Positions 44,750 through 53,675 are shown, counted from the first letter of the stretch. The stretch: 64,000 bases of DNA from Alphaproteobacteria bacterium (GCA_022819985.1 JAJEGH010000028.1:124001-188000); one strand, 5' to 3'. Program-made: numbers and translations. The notes: generated by a model from the sequence alone, not told the origin.

Positions 44750-46039
44750 CTAGCCGATCGGCTCCATCTTGCCGCCCGCCGGGATGATCGGGGCGGTTTC
44801 GTTGGCGGTGATGACCAGGTCGTATTTGAACTTCTGGTTCACATAGCGCCACTGGCCGCCGACCAGCGGGGTCTTGGACACGTTGGCGAACGGGCCGCCC
44901 TTGGTCCAGTCGACCGGGCCGACGATGGTGCTCGCCTTCGTGGCCGTCAGCGCCTTCAGGTTGGCCTCGTTGTCGGTCGGGTCCGCGGAGCGCTTGACGA
45001 CGTCCACGGCAACCTCGAACAACGCATGGACGAAGCCGATGACCTGGGTCCACTGCTTGCCGGTGCCGGCCGTATAGGACTGGGCGAAAGCGCCGGCCGA
45101 TTCGCCGGTGATCGACGATTTGAACGGATGGGTCGGCGTCCACCACACCTCCGACGAGAGGTTGTGCGCGTTCTTGCCCATGCTCTCGATCACGACCGGG
45201 AACAGTAGCGCCTTGCCGACCGACACGGCCTTCGGCTTGAATCCCTGCTGCTTGGCCTGGTTCCAGAAGGTGATGAAGTCCGGCGGGATCATCACGCCGG
45301 TGACGATCTCGGCCTTCGCCTTCTTGAACGCATCGATGTAGTTCGAGAAATTGTCGTTCAGGTTCTGGTAGCGGCCGGGATCGGTCAGCGTATAGCCGTT
45401 CTTGGCCAGCACCGGCGGGAAGCCGAGCTTCTTGTCGCCCCAGGCGTTGCCGTCGCCGTCGTTGGGGAACAGGGCGCCGACGGATTTGTTGGTCGAGACC
45501 TTGGACCACATGTTGGTGAACACGGCGATCACGTCTTCCAGGCCCCAGAAGAAGTGGTAGGTCCACTTGAAGCCCTGGCCCGGCTTGCCGCCGCGGGTGA
45601 AATACCAGGGCTGCCACGGCGCCAGCGACGAGATGCAGGGGACGTCGTTCGCCTCGCACTGGTCGCCGACCGGGTTGGTGGTCTCCGGCGTCGAGCCGAC
45701 CAGCATCAGATGGACCTCGTCCTTCAGGATCAGGTCGGCGGCGACCGCGGCGGCGCGGTTCGGGTTGGACTGGCTGTCCTTCTCGATGATCTCGATATTG
45801 TAGGTCTTGCCGCCGGACTTGACGCCGCCCTTGAGCGCCTCGCGGATCTTGTCGATCACGAACCGGTCGGCCTCGCCGAACGGCGCAAGCGGGCCGGTCT
45901 TCGGGCTGACGAAGCCGATCTTGACCGTCTTGGATGCGGCCAGCGCGGCCGGTGCGCCGATCGCCGACGCAGCCGCAGCGCCGGCGCCGATCTGCAGGGC
46001 GTGACGCCGCGAAAGCGTCGTTTTGGTCGTTTCAGTCAT
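44750..46039 (-). CDS. ABC transporter substrate-binding protein, Liv type, Tat-exported (hydroquinone operon)
   Basis: A 429-aa protein. The twin-arginine leader is TTLSRRHALQIGAGAAAASA, with a cleavage-like AALAASK, then the Peripla_BP_6 start TVKIGFVSPKTGPLAPFGEA. Residues TNPVGDQCEANDVPCISSLA line the expected ligand pocket. Tat export is unusual for this family but known. It is 44 bp downstream of the maleylacetate reductase gene, so this transporter belongs to the hydroquinone operon. Confidence 0.92.
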   Translation of the reverse strand: MTETTKTTLSRRHALQIGAGAAAASAIGAPAALAASKTVKIGFVSPKTGPLAPFGEADRFVIDKIREALKGGVKSGGKTYNIEIIEKDSQSNPNRAAAVAADLILKDEVHLMLVGSTPETTNPVGDQCEANDVPCISSLAPWQPWYFTRGGKPGQGFKWTYHFFWGLEDVIAVFTNMWSKVSTNKSVGALFPNDGDGNAWGDKKLGFPPVLAKNGYTLTDPGRYQNLNDNFSNYIDAFKKAKAEIVTGVMIPPDFITFWNQAKQQGFKPKAVSVGKALLFPVVIESMGKNAHNLSSEVWWTPTHPFKSSITGESAGAFAQSYTAGTGKQWTQVIGFVHALFEVAVDVVKRSADPTDNEANLKALTATKASTIVGPVDWTKGGPFANVSKTPLVGGQWRYVNQKFKYDLVITANETAPIIPAGGKMEPIG

Positions 46040-46083
46040 CCCGGGTTTCCTCCTGTCTTGAAGCGTTGTGCGGGTGGGATTGC

Positions 46084-47148
46084 TCAGGCCGCCGGCCGGC
46101 GCCCGTGAAAGGCGTCGTCCAGCAGTTGACGGATGCCGTCTCGGGTGACGGCGCGCGGGTTATAGTAAGGATTCTGCACGGCCAGGTCTGCCGCCCGGTC
46201 CAGGCCGTCCTCCGGCATGCCGATGTCCTTCAATGCCAGCGGCGCGCCGATGGCGGCGATCAGGTCGTAGACGGCCTGCGGCGCATTCTCCGCGGCCAGC
46301 GCCCGGCAGACCCGCGCCATCGCCGCTTCGGCGCCGGGCGCGTTATAGGCCATGGCGTGGGGCAGGATCACGGTGTGGGTCGGCGCGTGGGCGAGATCGA
46401 AGCTGCCGCCGACGACGTGGCACAGCTTGTGGTGCAGGGCCATGCCGCCGGCGCCCAGCGCGATGCCGCACAGCCAGGAGCCGTAGAGGGCGTAAGTGCG
46501 CCCCTCCAGATCGCCGGGCTCGGCGCACACCCTGGGCAGGCCCGTACCGAGCGCCCGGATGCCTTCCTCGGCGATCATCGACGTTATGGGGTTGGCGTTC
46601 TCGGCGTACAGCGCCTCGACGGCGTGGGCGATGGCGTTCATGCCGCTCGGCCCGCTGTAGGACGGCGGCAGGGAGAGCGTGAGTTCCGGATCGTAGATCA
46701 CCGTCTTCGGCAGCATCCGCGCGTCGAGCCTGGTCGTCTTGACGCCGCCCTCGGTGAACCCCTGGATGGTCGTCATTTCCGAGCCGGCATAGGTCGTCGG
46801 CACGGCGAGCACCGGCTTTTCGGATTCGAGCGCAATGGCCTTGCCCAGGCCGATGGCGGTGCCGCCGCCGACGGTGACGTAGCAATCGGCGCCCGCTTCG
46901 GCGGCGGCGCGCCGGGCTTCGGCCACCGTTTCCATCGGCGTGTGCATGACCGCCCTGTCGTGAATCCCGGCGGCGCGGCCGTTGAGCAGCCCGGCGGCCA
47001 TTTCGGCGTCGCCGCGCTGTTCCGGAGTCGAAATCACCAGCGCCCGCTCCGCCCCCAGCCGCGCCACCTCGGCCGCCAGCTCGCGCCGCTTGCCCGGCCC
47101 GAAGATCACCCGGGCAGGCAGGCCGGTATAGGTGAAGGGATCGATCAC
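46084..47148 (-). CDS. hapF: Maleylacetate reductase
   Basis: A 354-aa iron-dependent-alcohol-dehydrogenase-like enzyme: RVIFGPGKRRELAAEVARLG, the nucleotide site VGGGTAIGLGKAIALE, and metal/active-site histidines in GGMALHHKLCHVVGGSFDLA and HAPTHTVILPHAMAYN, all characteristic of maleylacetate reductases. It reduces maleylacetate to 3-oxoadipate with NAD(P)H. It is the third enzyme step after ring cleavage, placed 49 bp after the dehydrogenase gene in the same operon. The symbol follows the Pseudomonas hydroquinone pathway. Confidence 0.9.
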   Translation of the reverse strand: MIDPFTYTGLPARVIFGPGKRRELAAEVARLGAERALVISTPEQRGDAEMAAGLLNGRAAGIHDRAVMHTPMETVAEARRAAAEAGADCYVTVGGGTAIGLGKAIALESEKPVLAVPTTYAGSEMTTIQGFTEGGVKTTRLDARMLPKTVIYDPELTLSLPPSYSGPSGMNAIAHAVEALYAENANPITSMIAEEGIRALGTGLPRVCAEPGDLEGRTYALYGSWLCGIALGAGGMALHHKLCHVVGGSFDLAHAPTHTVILPHAMAYNAPGAEAAMARVCRALAAENAPQAVYDLIAAIGAPLALKDIGMPEDGLDRAADLAVQNPYYNPRAVTRDGIRQLLDDAFHGRRPAA

Positions 47149-47197
47149 GCCGCGGCGTTCCTCTTATTTGACCTGCTATCGGGCCTGCATCCGGGCG

Positions 47198-48712
47198 TCA
47201 GCGCGGATAGTAGGGCGGGATCTGCGCGTCGACATTGACCCAGACCGATTTGGGATGGGTGTATTCGCGCATCGCCTCGAAGCCCATCTCGCGGCCGTAG
47301 CCGGACTGGCCGACGCCGCCGAAGGGCGAGCCGGGATTGACCCGCTTGTAGCTGTTGATCCAGACCATGCCGGCGTGCAGCGCCCCGGCGAATTTGTGCG
47401 CCCGCTTGAGGTCGGCGGTCCACAGCCCGCTGCCCAGCCCGTAGTCGGTGCCGTTGGCGATCTCCAGCGCCTCGGCGTCGTCCTTGAACGTCATCACGGA
47501 GACGAACGGGCCGAACACCTCTTCCTGGCACACCCGGTCCGACGGCTTCGCCCGGACGATCGTCGGGCGGACGTAGCAGCCGTCTGCCAGCGCCGGATCG
47601 TCCGGGGCCGCGCCGCCGGTCACGATCTCGCCGCCCTCCTCCCGGGCGACGGCGCAATAGTCCAGCACCCGCTGCTGGTGCATCCTGGAGGTCAGCGGCC
47701 CCATCTCGGTCGCCGGGTCGAGCGGGTTGCCCAGCCGGATCGATTCGGTGAGGCCGAGGAACTTCTCCATGAACGCATCGGCGATGCTCTCGTGCAGCAT
47801 CAGGCGCGAGCCGGCGATGCAGGCCTGGCCCTGGTTGTGCCAGATGGCGAAGGCGCTGCCGCCGACCGCAGCCGGAATGAAGGCATCCTCGAACACGATG
47901 TTGGCGCCTTTGCCGCCCAGTTCGAGCTGCAGCTTCTTGAGGTTGCCGGCCGACGCCTTCACGACGGTCCGGCCGGTCGCGGTCGAGCCGGTGAAGGCGA
48001 CCTTGGCGATCTCCGGATGTTCGGCGATGCGCGCCCCGGCGGTGTGGCCGTAGCCGGGCACCACGTTCACCACGCCGTCCGGAATGCCGACCTCCTGCAT
48101 CATCTCGGCGATGCGCAGGGTCGAGAGCGGCGTGATCTCCGACGGCTTGATGACGATGCAGTTCCCGGCGGCGAGCGCCGGCGCCATCTTCCAGCTCGTG
48201 AACATGAGCGGGAAATTCCACGGCACGATCTGGCCGACCACGCCGACCGGCTCGCGCTCCAGATAGTTCAGGAACCCGGCCTCGACCGGAATGACCGAGC
48301 CCTCGAACTTGTCCGCCATGCCGCCGAAATAGCGGTAGGTCACGGCGGTGCGCGGCACGTCCAGGATCTGCGTGTCGCGGAACGGGTGGCCGGTGTTGAG
48401 CGCTTCCAGGCGGCCGAGTTCCGCCTGTTCCTCCTCGATCCGGTCGGCCAGTTTCAGGAGCAGCCGGCCCCGGTCCATCGCCGCCATGGCCGACCAGGCC
48501 GGGAAGGCTTGCTGCGCCGCCTCGACCGCCCGGTCGACATCGGCGGCGGTCGCTTCGGCAATCGCGGTGATGACCGAACCGTCGTGCGGGTTGACGACGT
48601 CGATCGTCCCGCCCTCGACGCCGCCGACCCACCGGCCGCCGATAAACAGTTGGTTGCGCAGCGACGCCGGCTTCCAGGCCGTCGGGTCGTTCGAGGCGCT
48701 CATGCCGTCCAT
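47198..48712 (-). CDS. hapE: Aldehyde dehydrogenase, probable 4-hydroxymuconic semialdehyde dehydrogenase
   Basis: A 504-aa NAD(P)-dependent aldehyde dehydrogenase: the cofactor region VGQIVPWNFPLMFTSWKMAP, the GSTATG loop (VAFTGSTATGRTV), the catalytic Glu in LQLELGGKGANIVFED and the catalytic Cys in NQGQACIAGSR, with the C-terminal EVFGPFVSVMTFKDD. The ATG at 48712 follows GGAGG. By position between the dioxygenase and the maleylacetate reductase it should oxidise the ring-cleavage product 4-hydroxymuconic semialdehyde to maleylacetate. The family itself is broad, so the assignment rests on the operon. Confidence 0.88.
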   Translation of the reverse strand: MDGMSASNDPTAWKPASLRNQLFIGGRWVGGVEGGTIDVVNPHDGSVITAIAEATAADVDRAVEAAQQAFPAWSAMAAMDRGRLLLKLADRIEEEQAELGRLEALNTGHPFRDTQILDVPRTAVTYRYFGGMADKFEGSVIPVEAGFLNYLEREPVGVVGQIVPWNFPLMFTSWKMAPALAAGNCIVIKPSEITPLSTLRIAEMMQEVGIPDGVVNVVPGYGHTAGARIAEHPEIAKVAFTGSTATGRTVVKASAGNLKKLQLELGGKGANIVFEDAFIPAAVGGSAFAIWHNQGQACIAGSRLMLHESIADAFMEKFLGLTESIRLGNPLDPATEMGPLTSRMHQQRVLDYCAVAREEGGEIVTGGAAPDDPALADGCYVRPTIVRAKPSDRVCQEEVFGPFVSVMTFKDDAEALEIANGTDYGLGSGLWTADLKRAHKFAGALHAGMVWINSYKRVNPGSPFGGVGQSGYGREMGFEAMREYTHPKSVWVNVDAQIPPYYPR

Positions 48713-48790
48713 GCTCTATTCCTCCCTGCGTGGCGCGGGCTGTCCGTCGAGACGGGTTTCGGGACGCGATCCCGCAGATCGCTCCCCGGC

Positions 48791-48942
48791 CCCTCCTCAG
48801 CCCTCCTCAGCCCTCCTCAGGTTGAAGCGACCGTTTGGAGATCCTCTTCATCCTGAGGAGGCTGTTGAGAAGGCGTCCCTCCGACTTCGCTCGGAACGGG
48901 CTCCGCGCCGTCGCGAAATGGCCGTCCCGAAGGACGAGAGTT
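48791..48942. repeat. Decamer tandem repeat plus palindromic intergenic element
   Basis: CCCTCCTCAG occurs three times in a row (48791-48820), the third copy merging with an imperfect palindrome: CTCCTCAGG on the left, CATCCTGAGGAG on the right (about 48850-48862), then GAGAAGGCGTC and GTCCCGAAGGACGA. It matches the common alphaproteobacterial intergenic palindromes. It lies in the 234-bp gap inside the hydroquinone operon, between hapD and hapE. Confidence 0.6.
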
Positions 48943-48946
48943 ACCG

Positions 48947-49942
48947 CTAGAACTGCACCGCGATGACCGGCGCCTCGCCGCTCTGGATCATGTCCGGGAT
49001 ACGCGGGCTGGCATTCTCCCAGACCAGCAGCATCGAGCGCTTCGGGCTGTAGCCCTGGTGCCGGATATCGGCCGGCATGCAGGCGACGTCGCCCGCCCGC
49101 ATGACGATGCGGCAGCGCGGATTGCCGGTGTCCTTGTCCTTCACCTCCCAGGTGATCTCGTCGGACAGCTGGACGAACCATTCGCAGCGGTCGTTGCCGT
49201 GCTCGACCGGCAGGATGAACTCCTCCGAGGTCGGGCAGAACAGGCTCTCCTTGACCACCGAGCAAACCGACGGGTTCCAGGTGACGTCGGAGCGGGACAG
49301 GTAGTCGTACAGGTTGAACGCGGCGACTTCGTCCTCGAAGCCGGGCTCGGCCTCGACCAGCGGCTGGTCCGACGATACGTCGGCGAACATGCGGTTCTGC
49401 GGAAAGCCGTTGGCGTCGGTGCGGATTTCGGCGTCGCCCGGCAGGCCGACCATGCGGTTGGCGGTCACGCGGATCCGGGTGACGGCGTCGGCGTTGTTGC
49501 CGTTCTTGCGGCCCCAGGGCTGGCCGGCGTCGTCCTCGCCGGGCGCGGCGAACGGGTCGTAGCCCTCGTTGGTCCAGTCGTCGACCAGGTCGCGGAACAG
49601 CTCCAGCAGGTCCTCGGCCTTGAACTTCTCGAGATGGTCGCGGCCGTTTTCCTTGAACACCGGGTGGTAGGTGCCGGCGAACATGTCGACGATGCCGTAA
49701 TGGTTCGTCGTGCCGAACACGGGATCGTAGCTCAGCGTGCCGTAGAAAAAGCCCCAGGCGACGGTGCGCATCATGGCGCGCATGAAGCCGTCGGCCGCCA
49801 TGGTGTGGGCGCCCTTGGGCCAGACAATGGAGACGAAATATTCGTCGCGCGTGAACTTGAAGGAGCCGGCCTCGTAGGATTTGTAGCCGGTCTCGTTGGA
49901 GGCGGGGTTGATCTTGTAATGGGTCTGCAGGGCTTCGGTCAT
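48947..49942 (-). CDS. hapD: Hydroquinone 1,2-dioxygenase large subunit
   Basis: A 331-aa protein resembling the large subunit (HapD/PnpD) of the two-component Fe(II) hydroquinone dioxygenase: HYKINPASNETGYKSYEAGS at the start, FYGTLSYDPVFGTTNHYGIV, and a C-terminal cupin-like region with probable metal ligands (EFILPVEHGNDRCEWFVQLS, PADIRHQGYSPKRSMLLVWE). About 37 kDa, as known for HapD. The ATG at 49942 follows AAAGGACAG. It cleaves hydroquinone to 4-hydroxymuconic semialdehyde together with the small subunit encoded 80 bp upstream. Confidence 0.85.
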   Translation of the reverse strand: MTEALQTHYKINPASNETGYKSYEAGSFKFTRDEYFVSIVWPKGAHTMAADGFMRAMMRTVAWGFFYGTLSYDPVFGTTNHYGIVDMFAGTYHPVFKENGRDHLEKFKAEDLLELFRDLVDDWTNEGYDPFAAPGEDDAGQPWGRKNGNNADAVTRIRVTANRMVGLPGDAEIRTDANGFPQNRMFADVSSDQPLVEAEPGFEDEVAAFNLYDYLSRSDVTWNPSVCSVVKESLFCPTSEEFILPVEHGNDRCEWFVQLSDEITWEVKDKDTGNPRCRIVMRAGDVACMPADIRHQGYSPKRSMLLVWENASPRIPDMIQSGEAPVIAVQF

Positions 49943-50022
49943 CGGTCTGTCCTTTTCGTCATCGTTTCGCGCGGCCGGGGAGCTGCCCGGGGGGCGGCCA
50001 GCGGGCGGCGGGCGGGCAGTCG

Positions 50023-50541
50023 TCAGGCGGCCGGGCGGCTTTCGGACTGGCAGATTTCGGCCCAGCGCTCGACGGTGGCAGGGCCCTGGATGGTCTGGGT
50101 CAGGATCACGGAGGGGGCGCCGGCCTCGAAGCGGTAGGCGGCGCCGCCGGGAAGCAGGGCCTGGTGGCCGCGGCGCAGCACGATGCGGCCCATCTTCCGG
50201 CCGTCGGGCGCCTCGTCGAGGACCACCGCGCCCTCGCTGTCCGGATCGACCAGGCCGTCTGCGTCTTCCGGCTTGACCAGATGGATTTCCACCTCGCCGT
50301 CCATGCACAGGGCGAACTCGTCGTGGGCGCAGGCATACCAGGGCGACTGCCCCTCCGCGCGCAGCACCTCCATGACATATTCGAGATTCTTGCCGACGGC
50401 GACGCGCTCATAGGGCGCGCTCCGGCTCGCAACGTCGAACACGTTGGAGAACACATAGTTTTTCGGGTTGTCGTCGATGGCGTCGACGCCGCCGGGCGTA
50501 AAGTCGTTCAGCCCGCCGAACACGGTCTTGTACTCCGACAC
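50023..50541 (-). CDS. hapC: Hydroquinone 1,2-dioxygenase small subunit
   Basis: A 172-aa protein, about 19 kDa, matching the small subunit HapC/PnpC: EYKTVFGGLNDFTPGGVDAI, NPKNYVFSNVFDVASRSAPY, YACAHDEFALCMDGEVEIHL and GRIVLRRGHQALLPGGAAYR, a cupin-like fold. The GTG at 50541 is chosen because GGAGGAG lies just upstream; a TTG at 50571 is open but unsupported. First gene of the 11-gene operon, directly behind the operator pair. Four consecutive genes matching hapC, hapD, hapE and hapF make the pathway assignment firm. Confidence 0.87.
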   Translation of the reverse strand: MSEYKTVFGGLNDFTPGGVDAIDDNPKNYVFSNVFDVASRSAPYERVAVGKNLEYVMEVLRAEGQSPWYACAHDEFALCMDGEVEIHLVKPEDADGLVDPDSEGAVVLDEAPDGRKMGRIVLRRGHQALLPGGAAYRFEAGAPSVILTQTIQGPATVERWAEICQSESRPAA

Positions 50542-50573
50542 TGTTTCTCCTCCCTCTGTCTTCGGGGTCAAAA

Positions 50574-50609
50574 TGTTCGTTTAACGAACATATGTTCATT
50601 TATCGAACA
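50574..50609. promoter_or_regulatory. Tandem 17-bp dyads, probable IclR-type operator of the hydroquinone operon
   Basis: TGTTCGTT-T-AACGAACA (50574-50590) is a perfect dyad. Two bases later comes TGTTCATT-T-ATCGAACA (50593-50609), the same motif with two mismatches. They lie 33 bp upstream of hapC, in the divergent 390-bp gap 50542-50931 shared with the Dpp-type transporter. Tandem GTTCG/CGAAC half-sites are typical for PcaR/PobR-type IclR regulators, and one is encoded at the end of this operon. The rest of the gap holds no gene. Confidence 0.8.
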
Positions 50610-50931
50610 ATAACCGACCGGTTTGTGCGTGTCAACGCAAAAATCCACTCCCGGCGCAATGTCGGCGGCGAGGCGTCGGAACGGATCGGGGCGCCCGCGC
50701 CGCCCATCGGCGAAGCGCGCCGCCGGCTTCCGGATTCCGGGGCGGAAGCATCCCGGAACCCACCCGGTTCCGGCGCCCGCCGGCACGGGTCACATTTTCT
50801 TGTTTCCGGGGTTTTCCCGGAATACGAAGATGATATTGTGCCGATTCTCGGCGCAAGGTGCCAGTCCTGCGGGGATGGAAGGATCCGCAGGAGGTTGCGG
50901 CGCCGCAAGTATACGACCCCAGGGAGGCATC

Positions 50932-52641
50932 ATGTCGTTTCTCAAACCCCGCAAAGACGATCACCCGAAAGTCCACGAAGCTTACGAGGTGATGCAAGAC
51001 GGCCGGATGGACCGTCGCGAATTCGTCCGCGTCGCCGCCCTTGTGGGCGTGTCGGCCGGCGCCGCCTATGCCATGGCCGGCATTCCGTCGCCGGCATGGG
51101 CGCTGGAGAATTCGCCGTTCCCGGCCGACGATCCGAAGGCCAAGAAGGGCGGCAAGCTCCGCGTCGGCATGCAGGTCCAGAAGATGGAGGATTCGGCGAC
51201 CTACAACTGGGTCGAGATGTCGAACCAGTCGCGCCACGTCGTCGAATACCTGTCCATGACCGGCCCGGACAACATCACCCGGCCGATGCTGGCGGAAAGC
51301 TGGACGCCGTCGAAGGATCTGAAAACCTGGACCTTCAAGCTGCGCAAGGGCGTGATGTGGCACAACGGCGAAGAGCTGGTGGCCGACCACGTCGTCTGGA
51401 ACATCAAGCGCTGGCTGACCCCGGGCCTCGGCACCTCCAATGTCGGCCTCGCCACGTTCGGCTCCATGCGCAAGGACAGCGGCAAGAAGGATGCCAAGGG
51501 CAAGCCGATCATGGTCGGGATCGAGAACGCCGTCGAGGCGCTCGACAAGCATACCGTGCGCTTCAACCTGTCGAAGCCGGTCCTGTCCGTGCCGGAGGAT
51601 TGCTACCACTATCCGGCGGCGATCCTGCATCCGTCCTTCAAGAAGCCGCTGTCGGATAATCTGATCGGCACCGGCCCGTACGAAATGGTGGAGCTTGAGG
51701 TCGGCAAGAAATGCGTCCTCAGGCGCATCACCAAGATGAAGAACGGCAAGCCGTTCACATACTGGGGCGGTGCGGTCTATCTGGACGAGATCCAGTATTT
51801 CAACTTCTCGAGCGAGAACCAGCTCGCGGCGCTGGCCTCGAACAGCGTGGACGCCATCAACGAATTCTCGATCGAACAGATGGCGCTCGCGACGTCCCTG
51901 CCGATCGATATTCACCCGGCGCGCACCGCGCGGACCCTGTGTCTGCGGATGCAGATCTCGAAGAAACCGTTCGACAATCACAAGCTGCGTCAGGCCCTCG
52001 TGACGGCGGCCGACAACGCGAAGATCAAGAACCTGGTCTATCCCAAGGGCGGCGATGTCGGGCAGAACCATCATGTGGCGCCGGTGCATCCGGAATATTT
52101 CCCGCTGCCGCCGCTCAAGCGCGACGTGGCGAAGGCGAAAAAGCTGCTCGCCGAAGCCGGGTATCCGAACGGCATCGAACTGACCATCGACGTCGGCAAT
52201 ACGGACGGTCCGTGGCACCAGACGGTGTGCGAGGCCCTGCGCGACCAGGTGAAGGAAGCAGGCATCAATCTGAAAATCAACGTGATGCCGGCTTCGAAAT
52301 ACTGGGAAGTCTGGGACAAGACGCCCTTCGGCGCCACCGCCTGGACGCACCGTGCGCTCGGCACCATGGTGATGGGCCTGGGCTACCGGACCGGCGTGCC
52401 CTGGAACGAGACCCACTTCGCCAGCAAGGAGTTCGACGACGCCTTGAGCGACGCGGAAGCGACGTTCGACGTCGAAGAACGCCGCAAGAAGATGGAGAAG
52501 GTGCAAAAGCTCCTCCAGGACGCGGCCGTGATGGTCCTGCCGCTGTTCCGGCCGGTCTATAACGCCTCGGCGAAGAAGGTGAACGGCTACCTGATGCACC
52601 CGACGGGCTTCCACCAGTTCAACAAGGTCTGGGTCGCGTAG
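50932..52641 (+). CDS. ABC transporter substrate-binding protein, peptide/nickel (DppA/SBP_bac_5) family
   Basis: A 569-aa protein. A Tat leader sits about 25 residues in (GRMDRREFVRVAALVGVSAG, then AGIPSPAWALEN). The mature part shows the family features: LSMTGPDNITRPMLAESWTP, TWTFKLRKGVMWHNGEELVA, DVVWNIKRW-like text and LRQALVTAADNAKIKNLVYP. The ATG at 50932 follows AGGGAGG. It binds an oligopeptide or other small molecule and feeds the permeases downstream. Divergent from the hydroquinone operon. Confidence 0.92.
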   Translation: MSFLKPRKDDHPKVHEAYEVMQDGRMDRREFVRVAALVGVSAGAAYAMAGIPSPAWALENSPFPADDPKAKKGGKLRVGMQVQKMEDSATYNWVEMSNQSRHVVEYLSMTGPDNITRPMLAESWTPSKDLKTWTFKLRKGVMWHNGEELVADHVVWNIKRWLTPGLGTSNVGLATFGSMRKDSGKKDAKGKPIMVGIENAVEALDKHTVRFNLSKPVLSVPEDCYHYPAAILHPSFKKPLSDNLIGTGPYEMVELEVGKKCVLRRITKMKNGKPFTYWGGAVYLDEIQYFNFSSENQLAALASNSVDAINEFSIEQMALATSLPIDIHPARTARTLCLRMQISKKPFDNHKLRQALVTAADNAKIKNLVYPKGGDVGQNHHVAPVHPEYFPLPPLKRDVAKAKKLLAEAGYPNGIELTIDVGNTDGPWHQTVCEALRDQVKEAGINLKINVMPASKYWEVWDKTPFGATAWTHRALGTMVMGLGYRTGVPWNETHFASKEFDDALSDAEATFDVEERRKKMEKVQKLLQDAAVMVLPLFRPVYNASAKKVNGYLMHPTGFHQFNKVWVA

Positions 52642-52658
52642 ATACAGGAAGTCTCAAG

Positions 52659-52689
52659 CGCCCCGGCCCGAAACGGCCGGGGCGTTTTT
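52659..52689 (+). terminator. Intrinsic terminator-like hairpin after the Dpp-type binding protein gene
   Basis: CGCCCCGGCC, loop CGAAAC, GGCCGGGGCG, then TTTTT. A perfect 10-bp stem with a U-run, 17 bp after the stop and 26 bp before the permease start. Partial termination here would give excess binding protein. Confidence 0.8.
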
Positions 52690-52715
52690 CCTGACTCCGG
52701 ACCGGTAGGCCCTCC

Positions 52716-53666
52716 ATGCTCAAACTGATCGCCCGGCGCCTGCTGCAGATGGTTCTCATCATGGCGGTGGTGTCGCTGATCCTGTTCGTCGTTTTCGACA
52801 GCGACAAATTCAAGAAACAGATCGCCACCGCCGAACTCGGCGGCTTCTCCGTCGCCGCGATGTCGGACCACGACTACCAGAAGTGGCTGAAGGACAAGGG
52901 CCTCGACGTGCCCGTGTACGAACGCTACGCCCAGTGGGTCGGCGGCCTGCTGCAGGGCGATTTCGGCAAGTCCTTCGAGAAGAACGCGCCCGTCTCCAAG
53001 GTGATGGGCGAACGTCTGCTCAACACGGGAATCCTTGCCTTCTGGGTGTTCGCCCTGATGATTCCGCTATCGCTGATCTTCGGGATTGTGGCGGGCATGA
53101 AGGAGGGATCCTTCCAGGACAGATCGGTGTCCTTCATCGCCGTGTTCACAACGTCGATCCCGGAGATTGCGACGGCGATCCTGCTTACGGTGTTCATCGG
53201 CCTCGGCCTGGGCTGGCTGCCGGCGAAATCGGCCATGACCGGCGGCTGGAATTCGGTGGAGCTGATCCTCCCGGTCCTCACCCTCGTGCTTTACGACTTC
53301 GGCTATGTCGCCCGCATGACCCGGGCCTCGATGGCCGAGGTGATGACCTCGCAATATATCCGCACCGCGGTTCTGAAGGGCATTCCCTACGCCCGGGTCA
53401 TCATGCGGCACGCGCTGCGCAACGCGCTGATCGCGCCGTTCACCGTGATCGTGCTGCAGCTCAACTGGCTGCTTTCCGGCGTCGTGGTGGTGGAGGTGTT
53501 CTTCCAGTTCAACGGTTTCGGCAAGATGCTGCTCGAGGCCGCCCTGTTCGGCGATGTCTACGTTATCCAGGCAGCCACCCTGGTCGCGGTCTTCGTCGCC
53601 GTGCTGTCCCAGATCATTTCGGACGTCGGGTACACCTTCCTCAACCCGCGCATCCGGTTCAGCTAG
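52716..53666 (+). CDS. ABC transporter permease, DppB family
   Basis: A 316-aa inner-membrane protein: LKLIARRLLQMVLIMAVVSL (first helix), a periplasmic loop, FWVFALMIPLSLIFGIVAGM, and the family coupling region FGYVARMTRASMAEVMTSQY followed by YARVIMRHALRNALIAPFTV. It forms the channel with the DppC-type protein 9 bp downstream. The substrate is set by the binding protein. Confidence 0.93.
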   Translation: MLKLIARRLLQMVLIMAVVSLILFVVFDSDKFKKQIATAELGGFSVAAMSDHDYQKWLKDKGLDVPVYERYAQWVGGLLQGDFGKSFEKNAPVSKVMGERLLNTGILAFWVFALMIPLSLIFGIVAGMKEGSFQDRSVSFIAVFTTSIPEIATAILLTVFIGLGLGWLPAKSAMTGGWNSVELILPVLTLVLYDFGYVARMTRASMAEVMTSQYIRTAVLKGIPYARVIMRHALRNALIAPFTVIVLQLNWLLSGVVVVEVFFQFNGFGKMLLEAALFGDVYVIQAATLVAVFVAVLSQIISDVGYTFLNPRIRFS

Positions 53667-53675
53667 GAGGCGGCG

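Noticed and set aside
48791-48820. Three tandem CCCTCCTCAG units considered as a CRISPR or VNTR array
   Set aside because: No spacers, units only 10 bp, and they merge into a common intergenic palindrome; kept only as a short repeat.
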